DNA of 64,000 bases, taken from positions 104,604 to 168,603 of the forward strand of contig CALSNK010000005.1 of NCBI GenBank assembly GCA_943787675.1, written 5' to 3'. Positions 24,724 to 32,568 of this stretch are shown one piece after another. The notes under the pieces are model-generated. The model was given only the letters and a program-made list of their open reading frames with translations. It searched no databases and was not told where the DNA came from. Position 1 is the stretch's first letter. Every line of letters starts with the position of its first letter. The position numbers were made by a program, and so were the translations under genes. Source of the stretch: an uncultured Pseudomonadales bacterium (GTDB lineage: Bacteria; Pseudomonadota; Gammaproteobacteria; Pseudomonadales; Porticoccaceae).

Positions 24724-26483
24724 ATTACGACTATCTGGTTATTGCGGGTTATTTTGTGCTCATTATGGCCATTGGCGTGGCGTTCAAAAAAATGGCTGCA
24801 AAATCAACCAGCGACTATTTTCGAGGTGGTGGCAGAATGCTGTGGTGGATGGTCGGGTCTACGGCCTTCATGATGCAATTCTCGGCCTGGACATTTACCG
24901 GTGCGGCGGGCAAAGCGTTTACAGACGGGTTTGCGGTCAGCCTCGTTTTCTTTGCTAATACATTCGCCTACTTTTGTGGATGGGCTTTCTTCGCGCACCG
25001 TTTTCGTCAAATGCGGGTGGATACACCAACACAGGCTGTGGGTCGGCGATTTGGCAATGAGAATGAGTTGTTTTTTTCCTGTGCTCTAATTGTATTTACC
25101 ATTTTGAATGCCGGTATTTGGCTCAATGCCTTAGGTGTTTTTTCTAGCGCAGTGTTTGAAGCTGACATAAACCTCACCATCATTTTTATTGGTTTTGCCG
25201 TCGTATTCATCTCCGTACTTGCCGGGGCCTGGGGGGTTGTCGCATCTGACTTCGTGCAGACCTTGACCGTGGCCGTAGTCTCAGTTGCCTGCGCGATTGT
25301 GGCGCTGGTTAAAGTGGGCGGCCCTGTCAATTTGGTAAAGGACTTTCCTGTGGACTTTGTGATGGGCCCAGACATGAACTACGGGCTTCTATTGGTGGGC
25401 ACATTTGTCTTCTTTCTCGCCAAGCAGCTTATTACCATCATGAACATGCATGACGCTTTTCGATTTCTAAATGCAAAAGATTCGGTCAACGCCCGGAAGG
25501 CTGCACTACTGGCGATGACCTTAATGGGTGTGGGTAGCATTATCTGGTTTATTCCACCTTGGGCCTCGGCCATTCTCTACCCAGATGCGGCAAGCGCCTA
25601 TCCGGAGCTGGGAAATAAAGCTGCCGATGCAGTCTATTTAGTGTTTGCCCGCAATGCGATGCCGGTGGGAACCGTCGGTTTGCTGCTGGCCGGATTGTTT
25701 GCCGCAACCATGTCTTCCATGGACTCGGCCCTCAATAAAAACTCGGGCATTTTTATCCGCAGCATTTATCAGCCCTTTTTAGAAAAACGCCACAGGACCG
25801 TCAGCGATGCCTCGCTGGTTAAAATGAGTAAAATTCTGAGTCTCGTTAGCGGCATCCTAGTGACCGCTCTAGCGCTGTATTTTAAGTCTCTAAAAGAACT
25901 GAGTCTGTTTGACCTGATGATGTCACTGTCAGCGATGATCCAGGTGCCAATTCTTATTCCCCTACTTCTCGGTCTTTTGATCAAAAAGACGCCAAGTTGG
26001 GCGCCTTGGGTTACCGTTTTTCTTGGCCTCTTTGTATCCTGGTTCATGCTCAATATTTTGACCCCGGAGGTGTTTGCCGGATGGTTAGGGCTAGACCCTT
26101 TTACACGTCGTGAAGCCACCGATATGAATCTTATTCTGACCATTGCCGGGCAGGTGTTTATCACTGGCGGATTCTTCTGCTTTACAACGTTGTTCTACAA
26201 AGAAACCACCGATAAATATGCCCCCCGCACCCAACATTTTTTCGAAGATCTCGAAACCCCGGTGATCGCAGATTTCGAGCAGGACGAATACGACCAGCAG
26301 CAACGGCATAAGTTGGGAACCATAGCCACCTGTATGGGACTTGGTATCTTCTTGATGGTGCTGATTCCCAACCCTATTTGGGGACGTACAATTTTTGCTC
26401 TCTGTGCAGTGGCTATTATCCTCATTGGGCTTTTACTTAAACGCAGTGCAAGAGGTGCGCCCGCGTTGGCGTCTCAAAAATGA
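24720..26483 (+). CDS. Sodium:solute symporter (SSS family)
   Basis: This 587-residue integral membrane protein has about 13-14 predicted helices. It begins YDYLVIAGYFVLIMAIGVAF and has STSDYFRGGGRMLWW, the typical SSS sequence after helix 1, and later GLFAATMSSMDSALNKNSGI, the signature in helix 9. The extra C-terminal hydrophobic pair (residues about 530-575) is common in long members. It overlaps the upstream oxidoreductase and the downstream secreted-protein gene by 4 bp each, so the three are translationally coupled. It should import the operon's substrate, probably an acidic sugar, with sodium; specificity is not visible in the sequence. Confidence 0.92.
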   Translation: MNYDYLVIAGYFVLIMAIGVAFKKMAAKSTSDYFRGGGRMLWWMVGSTAFMMQFSAWTFTGAAGKAFTDGFAVSLVFFANTFAYFCGWAFFAHRFRQMRVDTPTQAVGRRFGNENELFFSCALIVFTILNAGIWLNALGVFSSAVFEADINLTIIFIGFAVVFISVLAGAWGVVASDFVQTLTVAVVSVACAIVALVKVGGPVNLVKDFPVDFVMGPDMNYGLLLVGTFVFFLAKQLITIMNMHDAFRFLNAKDSVNARKAALLAMTLMGVGSIIWFIPPWASAILYPDAASAYPELGNKAADAVYLVFARNAMPVGTVGLLLAGLFAATMSSMDSALNKNSGIFIRSIYQPFLEKRHRTVSDASLVKMSKILSLVSGILVTALALYFKSLKELSLFDLMMSLSAMIQVPILIPLLLGLLIKKTPSWAPWVTVFLGLFVSWFMLNILTPEVFAGWLGLDPFTRREATDMNLILTIAGQVFITGGFFCFTTLFYKETTDKYAPRTQHFFEDLETPVIADFEQDEYDQQQRHKLGTIATCMGLGIFLMVLIPNPIWGRTIFALCAVAIILIGLLLKRSARGAPALASQK

Positions 26484-27331
26484 TGACTATAATTACTAAA
26501 GCCAATACCGCGCGCTTATTTCTGGCGCTGCTGTTTACGTCCATAAGCCTATACGCCGCCGTAACAGCGGCCGACGGCTCGGTCAGGCTCAGCCAGGGTA
26601 TTGATGAATCCTCCGGCGGGGATGCCGCGTTCATCATCAGCACCCCATCAGGTACCTACTATCTTGAAAAAACCGGTGGTGGCCTTTCGAGTCTGTTAGA
26701 CCAAGACGGTGTGGATTGGCTGGGCTTTCACAAGGCCCCAGGGTCGGCCCATAAAGGAGAATATCGCGGCTTCCCCAATGCCGTACACCGCCAGGATGGC
26801 AATTATTTCCATGCAATGAATCAAGGCACCGACCCGTCAAGTGCTGTTGTGGATATCCAAACAGATAATCACGTGCGTATTAGTTTTACCTCGGAAAATG
26901 GTCTGTGGGAGGCCCAGTGGGATTTCTTCCCAGACCGCTGTGATTTCACCATGAGCAAGGTCAGCCCTGGCTATAGATACTGGGTACAATACGAGGGCGT
27001 GCCCGGTGGGAGTATGGACAGCACCGACTACTGGTATGCCTCGAGTGACAGTCTGGCCCATCCTATAGATGAGCATCACGAGGGTGATTTGCCAGGGCCG
27101 GAATGGTTCGCTTTTGGCGATCAAACGTCACCAAGGGTGCTTTATATGCTGCACCATGAAGATGACAATCATCCGGACGATTACGTCGATCGAGCAGATA
27201 TGACCGTATTTGCCTTTGGTCGCCAGGGAAAAGAAAAATACCTTACAGCGGCGCAGACCTTCTCCATTGGCTTTATCGAATCTACCCAACGTACTGTCAT
27301 TGAGAATACAATAAAAAAAGTCCTCGATTAG
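26480..27331 (+). CDS. Secreted protein of unknown function in sugar-acid operon
   Basis: This 283-residue protein has an N-terminal signal peptide (LFLALLFTSISLYAAVTAAD). The mature part is rich in Trp, Tyr, Gly and acidic residues: GTYYLEKTGGGLSSLLDQDG, YRGFPNAVH, WEAQWDFFPD, YRYWVQYEGVPGG, GPEWFAFGD and LYMLHHEDDNHPDDY. This suggests an all-beta, carbohydrate-binding type fold. I have the impression of similar proteins in planctomycete and marine bacterial sugar loci but cannot name a family. The 4 bp overlap with the symporter gene ties its function to uptake. It could be a periplasmic polysaccharide lyase, esterase or binding protein. The function is not assigned. Confidence 0.7.
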   Translation: MMTIITKANTARLFLALLFTSISLYAAVTAADGSVRLSQGIDESSGGDAAFIISTPSGTYYLEKTGGGLSSLLDQDGVDWLGFHKAPGSAHKGEYRGFPNAVHRQDGNYFHAMNQGTDPSSAVVDIQTDNHVRISFTSENGLWEAQWDFFPDRCDFTMSKVSPGYRYWVQYEGVPGGSMDSTDYWYASSDSLAHPIDEHHEGDLPGPEWFAFGDQTSPRVLYMLHHEDDNHPDDYVDRADMTVFAFGRQGKEKYLTAAQTFSIGFIESTQRTVIENTIKKVLD

Positions 27332-27362
27332 ATCGGTGCAATCCACTACCTCAGTAAATTGG

Positions 27363-27461
27363 AATACCCAACCGTTATGCAAAATTGGACGATGAGGTTT
27401 GTTGTATTCGTTTTAGAGTCTTGAAAAATTTATTATGCAAACGTTACTGCGGTTGGGTATT
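27363..27461. repeat. Inverted repeat, 12 bp arms, 75 bp apart
   Basis: AATACCCAACCG (27363-27374) and CGGTTGGGTATT (27450-27461) are exact reverse complements; TTATGCAAA follows the first arm and precedes the second. The structure lies in the 217 bp gap inside the operon, with no gene in it. It could be a small element footprint or an RNA hairpin between the two halves of the operon. Confidence 0.55.
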
Positions 27462-27548
27462 GCTCGCCCATCAACGACCAAATAGCAGCGTTAAATCACG
27501 CAGATGCGGAGGAACTGGCTCTTATTCTGCCCTAATTTTGGAGCGGAA

Positions 27549-29054
27549 ATGTCCGAGCCCGGTTTTTATACCTTAATCCCTGTGATCCTCACATTAGTCC
27601 TGTCGGTCTGGTCACGCAATGTTGTATTGGGACTCTTTGTCGGCGTGTTCTCGGGGGTACTGATTATTCATGGCCCCAATCCATTCACGGCCATGAGCCT
27701 GATGATCAACCATTACTTTGTGGCTCAGGCGTCCAATAGCGCCAATATGGGTATTTTGCTGTTGATGGTTTTTGTTGCCGGCCTAGTTGGGCTGATGCAG
27801 AGATCCGGTGCCGCAGCCGCATTTGCCGGAATGATGACCGTATATATCACCAGTAAGGCCAAGGCTCAGGCCGCCGCTTGGACGAGTGGGGCCACGTTGT
27901 TTTTTACTGACTCTGGTACACCTCTTATTGTCGGCCCCCTGTTTCGACCCATTATGGATGGCTTAAAAATTTCCCGCGCCAAGTTGGCCTGGATTATAGA
28001 CTCAACGGCATCACCCATTGCTGTGCTGGTGCCATTTATTGGCTGGGGTCTTTATTCTCAAGGCTTAATAGCGCAGGAATATAAAAGCTTAGGTATCGAC
28101 GAAAGTGCCTTTTTGTCTTACATCAAAGCCATGCCTTTTCAGTTTTATTCAATTATTGCGGTCATTATGGTGCCAGCTATTGTCATGGCAAAAGCCGATT
28201 TTGGGCCAATGAAAAAAGCGGAGAGTGACTGCGCCAATGGTATTGTTATGGAAACTGCCGAAGCCCTTAAATCTGAAATTATTACCGACACAGCGCTGCA
28301 AAAAGCCAAGCCGATTATGGTTTGGCTTCCGTTGTCAGTGATGTTGACGGTCATGTTTTGCCTCCTAGTGCCACAGGGGTTTCCCTTGGATATGGTCAAT
28401 ATGCCGTCCAATGTCTTTAGGGCATCCCTCTCAACGGGTTATATCTGCGCGGCTCTGGTGTTAATGCTACTGATGGCTCGTTACGGCGTGCGCTCTTTGG
28501 CTGAGGCTTTTTCCCTGTATTTAGAAAGTATGAGCAAAGTAGTCAACGTCTTGATTATTCTGGTCTTGGCTTGGTCGCTGGGCGCTGTAGGCAAAGATTT
28601 GGGGGCCCCCGCTTATATAGCGGCATTAATTGATGGTAGCTTGCCGGTCTACCTTATTCCTGCAACAGTGTTTGTGGTTGGCGGCATCATCTCTTTTTCA
28701 ACCGGATCTTCCTGGGGTACATACGCAATTTTAATACCACTGATTATCCCGATTGCTTACCAGTTTGATGTACCCATGTATGTGGCAATTGGTGCTGTAC
28801 TGTCCGGGGGCTTATTTGGCGATCACTGTTCACCCATTTCTGATACCACTATTTTGTCTGCCACTGGTGCTGGCTGCTCGCAGATAGATCATGTTAAAAC
28901 CCAGATTCCCTATTCTCTATTTAATGGTTCCTGTAGTCTGGTGGCCTATGTGGTGGCGGGCATAACGGCAAGCGCTTGGGCCCTGGCACTCGGTGTAGTA
29001 TTAATGCTGGTGGGATTGGTGATTATGAAGGCCGCTAACCGCCAAAATAGCTAA
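27549..29054 (+). CDS. NhaC-family Na+/H+ antiporter-type transporter
   Basis: This 501-residue protein has about 12 helices. It carries the family signatures of the NhaC group, including FFTDSGTPLIVGPLFRP in the middle and FGDHCSPISDTTILSATGAG near the end. The start at 27549 is preferred over the longer open frame because GAGCGGA precedes it and MSEPGFYTLIPVILTL is a typical NhaC start. Members exchange sodium for protons, or carry small organic anions such as malate/lactate. In this operon it might restore the sodium gradient used by the SSS symporter, or carry an acidic metabolite. It lies 52 bp before an SDR gene. Confidence 0.87.
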   Translation: MSEPGFYTLIPVILTLVLSVWSRNVVLGLFVGVFSGVLIIHGPNPFTAMSLMINHYFVAQASNSANMGILLLMVFVAGLVGLMQRSGAAAAFAGMMTVYITSKAKAQAAAWTSGATLFFTDSGTPLIVGPLFRPIMDGLKISRAKLAWIIDSTASPIAVLVPFIGWGLYSQGLIAQEYKSLGIDESAFLSYIKAMPFQFYSIIAVIMVPAIVMAKADFGPMKKAESDCANGIVMETAEALKSEIITDTALQKAKPIMVWLPLSVMLTVMFCLLVPQGFPLDMVNMPSNVFRASLSTGYICAALVLMLLMARYGVRSLAEAFSLYLESMSKVVNVLIILVLAWSLGAVGKDLGAPAYIAALIDGSLPVYLIPATVFVVGGIISFSTGSSWGTYAILIPLIIPIAYQFDVPMYVAIGAVLSGGLFGDHCSPISDTTILSATGAGCSQIDHVKTQIPYSLFNGSCSLVAYVVAGITASAWALALGVVLMLVGLVIMKAANRQNS

Positions 29055-29106
29055 AGCTGGGTCGTTGAACAAAGTCATCGTCTGTAAATAATAAGAGAAA
29101 TTCACC

Positions 29107-29982
29107 ATGTCTAAATTCGTAGGAAAAACCGCGGTCATCAGTGGCGGCGCAGAGGGTATTGGTTTGTCTATTGCCAAAGCCTTGGGTGAGCAGCAGATGA
29201 ATATTGTGCTCGCAGATATTGATCAAGAAAACCTGCACAAAGCGACTGCAGAGCTCGAAGCCGCAGGCATTCCCGTGTTGGCCGTTGCTCTGGATGTAGC
29301 CGACGAAGCCCAGTGGCAAGCTGTTGCAGACCAAGCAATAGCGCGTTTCGGCAAAGTCCATATGGTGGTGAACAATGCCGGCGTGGGTGGAGATTCAGGG
29401 CCGATCGAGATTCAGGAGAAAAAAGGCTGGCAATGGGCCCTAGATGTAAACCTGATGGGTGTGGTTTATGGCGCTAAGGTGATGGTTCCGCTGATCAAGC
29501 AGCACGGTGAAGGTGGGTGGGTTATCAATGTCGCCTCCATGGCCGGTATGGGCGGCGTGCCGTTCAGTGGTGCCTACACCGCGACAAAAGCGGCTGTGGT
29601 AGCGCTTTCAGAAAGCTGGGCTGGGGAGCTTCATAGGAAGGGTATTTATGTGTCTGTTTTATGCCCTGCCTTTGTTCAAACGCGTATCTATGACTCCGAA
29701 AGAAATCGTCCGGAGCAGTATCAATCTGAGACGTCCAATGCCACGGACGAAAATAGCTTCTCCAGTAAGACTAAACAGATGGTGGACAGTGGCATTGAAG
29801 TCTCCATTGTCGGTAAGCGTGTTGTCGAGGCCCTCAATGACGGTGAATTCTATATTTTCACTCACCCTAATTATCGCGCCGTTATGCAGCAGCGCTCTGA
29901 CGCGATTGACGCCGCATTTAAAAAAGCAGCAGAAAGTCCGCTGCTTCAGCACGTTGTGAATCAAAAGCTCGATATGCTCTGA
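29107..29982 (+). CDS. Short-chain dehydrogenase/reductase (SDR)
   Basis: This SDR of 291 residues, longer than most classical members, has SGGAEGIG (12-19), NNAG (89-92), NVAS (141-144) and Tyr157/Lys161 in YTATK. The C-terminal ~60 residues (THPNYRAVMQQRSDAIDAAF) form an extra helix found in the 280-300 residue SDR subgroup. It ends the same-strand series that begins with the mannonate dehydratase gene, so co-transcription is plausible. It could also be an independent gene, since the following genes are unrelated. Substrate unknown. Confidence 0.85.
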   Translation: MSKFVGKTAVISGGAEGIGLSIAKALGEQQMNIVLADIDQENLHKATAELEAAGIPVLAVALDVADEAQWQAVADQAIARFGKVHMVVNNAGVGGDSGPIEIQEKKGWQWALDVNLMGVVYGAKVMVPLIKQHGEGGWVINVASMAGMGGVPFSGAYTATKAAVVALSESWAGELHRKGIYVSVLCPAFVQTRIYDSERNRPEQYQSETSNATDENSFSSKTKQMVDSGIEVSIVGKRVVEALNDGEFYIFTHPNYRAVMQQRSDAIDAAFKKAAESPLLQHVVNQKLDML

Positions 29983-30094
29983 GCAAAGTGTTGTATAAAT
30001 TTTGTAACAAACTATTGGCTTTATGTCTCTTTGCGCCACAGAATCTATTAGCCGCCACTCGGTATGCACTACTTTTGCAAAGAGAAAAACGACT

Positions 30095-31012
30095 ATGAAT
30101 TACTTCCGTCCGCTCTATCCATTCTTACTGGGATGGGCTCTGATTCTATCGACCGCAACATTTTTTGACCTAGGCCTTATCAATGGCTTGGGGCAGCTCG
30201 TGCTATTTGCCTTGGTGGTATGCCTACCTATCTGGCGTACTGGGCGCATGAGTTATGTTGATATCGGTTGGCCTTGGGGGCTGGTGCTGTTGGGCCTGCT
30301 TAGCTACTGGCTTAGCGATGGCTATTGGCTGCGATCTTTGGTGGTTACTGTCGTTGTTGTGTTGATTGGTCTGCGTATGGGCATGGGGGCGCTAAAAATG
30401 TGGCGGTTGGGGCTTTTGAAGAAGGAGTTTCCTCGCTATGAATATCAACGCAGACGCTGGGAGAGAGACGGTAAAACCAATGTTGCATTAGCCCTTCAGG
30501 TAGATGCTGTTTCTCAGGGTTTGGCCAATGCCTCGTTTTTGGCGCTACCGGTGTTTATCATCGCGTCTAACAGTAGTGTGGAGTTTTCCCTATTCGAAAT
30601 GGTGGGCCTAGTGATCTGGGTATTGGCATTTGCGATGGAAACTGTTGCTGACTTCCAGAAGCTCGCGTTTCTGAAGGCGATGAAGCAGGCCGGTAAAAAA
30701 CGTCAGGTCTGCGATGTTGGCCTGTGGCGTTATAGCCGTCATCCTAATTATTTTGCTGAATGGATGGTGTGGAATGGACTGGTGATAGCGGCGATACCTT
30801 CTTGGTTAGCACTACAGAGTACCGAAAGTTCTGCGGTATGGCTGTTACTCGGGGTGGGTTTGCTGTTTACCTCTAGAGTTATGTACAGCACGCTGGTCTA
30901 TGCGACGGGGGCGGTACCCTCGGAGTATTACTCGGTTCAGAAGAGACCGGCCTATACTGAATATCAGCAACGCACCAATCGTTTTTTCCCAGGACCGCGG
31001 AGAAACAGTTAA
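30095..31012 (+). CDS. DUF1295 / steroid 5-alpha-reductase-like membrane protein
   Basis: This 305-residue protein has about seven hydrophobic segments and the C-terminal motif VGLWRYSRHPNYFAEWMVW. That motif is shared by DUF1295, isoprenylcysteine methyltransferases and steroid 5-alpha reductases, where it binds the nucleotide or methyl-donor cofactor. The start at 30095 follows AAAGAG; the longer open frame upstream overlaps no ribosome site. It is not tightly linked to other genes. A membrane reductase acting on a lipid or isoprenoid is the usual guess for this family, and it is tempting, but unproven, to connect it with the steroid-type genes at 1-18800. Confidence 0.82.
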   Translation: MNYFRPLYPFLLGWALILSTATFFDLGLINGLGQLVLFALVVCLPIWRTGRMSYVDIGWPWGLVLLGLLSYWLSDGYWLRSLVVTVVVVLIGLRMGMGALKMWRLGLLKKEFPRYEYQRRRWERDGKTNVALALQVDAVSQGLANASFLALPVFIIASNSSVEFSLFEMVGLVIWVLAFAMETVADFQKLAFLKAMKQAGKKRQVCDVGLWRYSRHPNYFAEWMVWNGLVIAAIPSWLALQSTESSAVWLLLGVGLLFTSRVMYSTLVYATGAVPSEYYSVQKRPAYTEYQQRTNRFFPGPRRNS

Positions 31013-31108
31013 GATTGTGAGGCTGCTTTTAGAATGAATCTAATCAACAGAGCACCATAAAGACTAATAATAAATCCATAACGGAAATACACTCAGGGGA
31101 AACTAAGC

Positions 31109-32245
31109 ATGTCCGAACAGACTTCAAAAGAAATACGATCAACAGTGACCAGTGATGGTGACATACAGATCTCTATTGTTAGCGTACCAATGCCGACGCC
31201 TTCAGAGAATGAAGTGTTGATTAAAGTAGAGGCAGCGCCAATCAATCCATCGGATCTTGCACTTCTGACTACCTTTGCAGCGGATTTAGATAGCCTGACT
31301 GTAACGGGTTCTGGTGATGACACTGTGGCCTCAATGAAGGTGCGTCCAGCACTCATGAAAGCCATGACCCCAAGGTTGGATCAAGCCATGCAGGCCGGTA
31401 ATGAAGGTTCTGGTGTGATTGTTGATGCCGGCGCCAATGCCAAAGAGATGATCGGTAAGACAGTTGGTGTTGCTGGTGGAGCCATGTATTCCCAGTATCG
31501 CTGCGTACCTGCGACTAGCTGCTTGGTAATGGATGAGGGTACTACCTCAGCCGAAGCAGCCTCTTCATTTGTAAATCCTTTAACCGCTTTGGCGTTTATT
31601 GAAACCATGAAAATGGAAAACCACACCGCTATCGTTAATACCGCTGCGGCCTCAAATCTGGGCCAAATGCTGGTTAAGATCTGTAAGGACGATGGGGTTC
31701 CACTGGTCAATATCGTGCGCAAAGCCGAGCAAGTAGAAGTGCTTAAAAATCTGGGTGCAGAGCATGTATGCAATACCAGCGATGCAGACTTTATGAAGGA
31801 TCTGGTTGCTGCGTTAATCGCCACCGGTGCGACCTTGGCATTTGATGCTACTGGCGGCGGCAATGAAGGCAAGCTGCCGGGGCAGATACTTGCTGCTATG
31901 GAAATCGCTGCTAACAAGACAGCCAAAGAATACAGCCGCTATGGTTCAGATATCTATAAGCAGGTTTATATTTATGGGGGTCTAGACCAGTCTCCGACCA
32001 TTCTAAATAGATCGTTTGGCATGCAGTGGGGTCTTGGTGGTTGGTTATTAACGCCGATGATCGGACGTATTGGCATGGAGAGATTTGGTCAGATGCGTGG
32101 GCGAGTGGCGAAAGAAATCAAAACTACCTTTGCCAGCCATTACAGCCAGGAGATCTCTTTTGAGGAAATGCTCCAACCGGACGTGATCAAATCCTATGTT
32201 AAACAGGCGACTGGAACCAAGTTCTTAGTGACGCCACATAAGTAA
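31109..32245 (+). CDS. Zinc-type alcohol dehydrogenase/quinone oxidoreductase-like protein (MDR family)
   Basis: This 378-residue protein of the medium-chain dehydrogenase/reductase superfamily has an N-terminal GroES-like domain (ENEVLIKVEAAPINPSD) and a Rossmann domain (IVNTAAASNLGQMLVKICK). Zinc-ligand cysteines and histidines are lacking, placing it with the zinc-free quinone oxidoreductases. The nucleotide-binding motif is AAASNLG instead of the classical GxGxxG. A ~40-residue insertion (around TTFAADLDSLTVTGSGDDTV) separates parts of the first domain. It should use NADPH to reduce an alpha,beta-unsaturated carbonyl or quinone. It appears to be transcribed alone. Confidence 0.83.
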   Translation: MSEQTSKEIRSTVTSDGDIQISIVSVPMPTPSENEVLIKVEAAPINPSDLALLTTFAADLDSLTVTGSGDDTVASMKVRPALMKAMTPRLDQAMQAGNEGSGVIVDAGANAKEMIGKTVGVAGGAMYSQYRCVPATSCLVMDEGTTSAEAASSFVNPLTALAFIETMKMENHTAIVNTAAASNLGQMLVKICKDDGVPLVNIVRKAEQVEVLKNLGAEHVCNTSDADFMKDLVAALIATGATLAFDATGGGNEGKLPGQILAAMEIAANKTAKEYSRYGSDIYKQVYIYGGLDQSPTILNRSFGMQWGLGGWLLTPMIGRIGMERFGQMRGRVAKEIKTTFASHYSQEISFEEMLQPDVIKSYVKQATGTKFLVTPHK

Positions 32246-32568
32246 TTGATACACCTATCCAACACAGTCAGCTTAATCGAGTGGCTGTGTTAGATAGGAT
32301 TGCGCGCTAAATCCTATTTTTATTGGCGGATTCCCATTCGGGCGCTGCCACCAGAGTCATCTCTAGCCCCATCCCAGTATTCTAGAATTCCTAGACGAGA
32401 CCAGCTTATACTGGCATTATAACTGCCAATAGATAAGGCGGTCGGACTGTAGCTAAATTTAGGGGCAGGCCATAAGCGTAGGGCTGACTAGTAGGTCTTT
32501 CTAATAGGGCTTTCTAATAGGGCTTACTAGTAGGTCTTACTAATAGGGCCAAGCAATAGGGTGCATTG
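32246..32568. other. 323 bp intergenic region with hairpin and repeat array
   Basis: After the MDR gene there is an inverted repeat at 32255-32297 (CTATCCAACACAG pairing with CTGTGTTAGATAG), a stable hairpin without a T tract that may end the transcript. Then follows a stretch without visible gene. From 32473 a 13 bp tandem array runs up to the sulfatase start. Confidence 0.55.
32473..32563 (+). repeat. Tandem array of seven 13 bp units before sulfatase gene
   Basis: Seven consecutive 13 bp units occupy the leader: TAAGCGTAGGGCT, GACTAGTAGGTCT, TTCTAATAGGGCT (twice), TACTAGTAGGTCT, TACTAATAGGGCC and AAGCAATAGGGTG. The consensus is close to TACTAATAGGGCT. The last unit supplies the AGGG ribosome-binding sequence 5-6 bp before the ATG at 32569, so copy-number changes would slide upstream sequence but keep the ribosome site. 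Confidence 0.9.

Noticed and set aside
32473..32563. Possible CRISPR array
   Set aside because: Units are 13 bp, contiguous and without spacers, and no cas gene is in the window. The same holds for the other tandem arrays.
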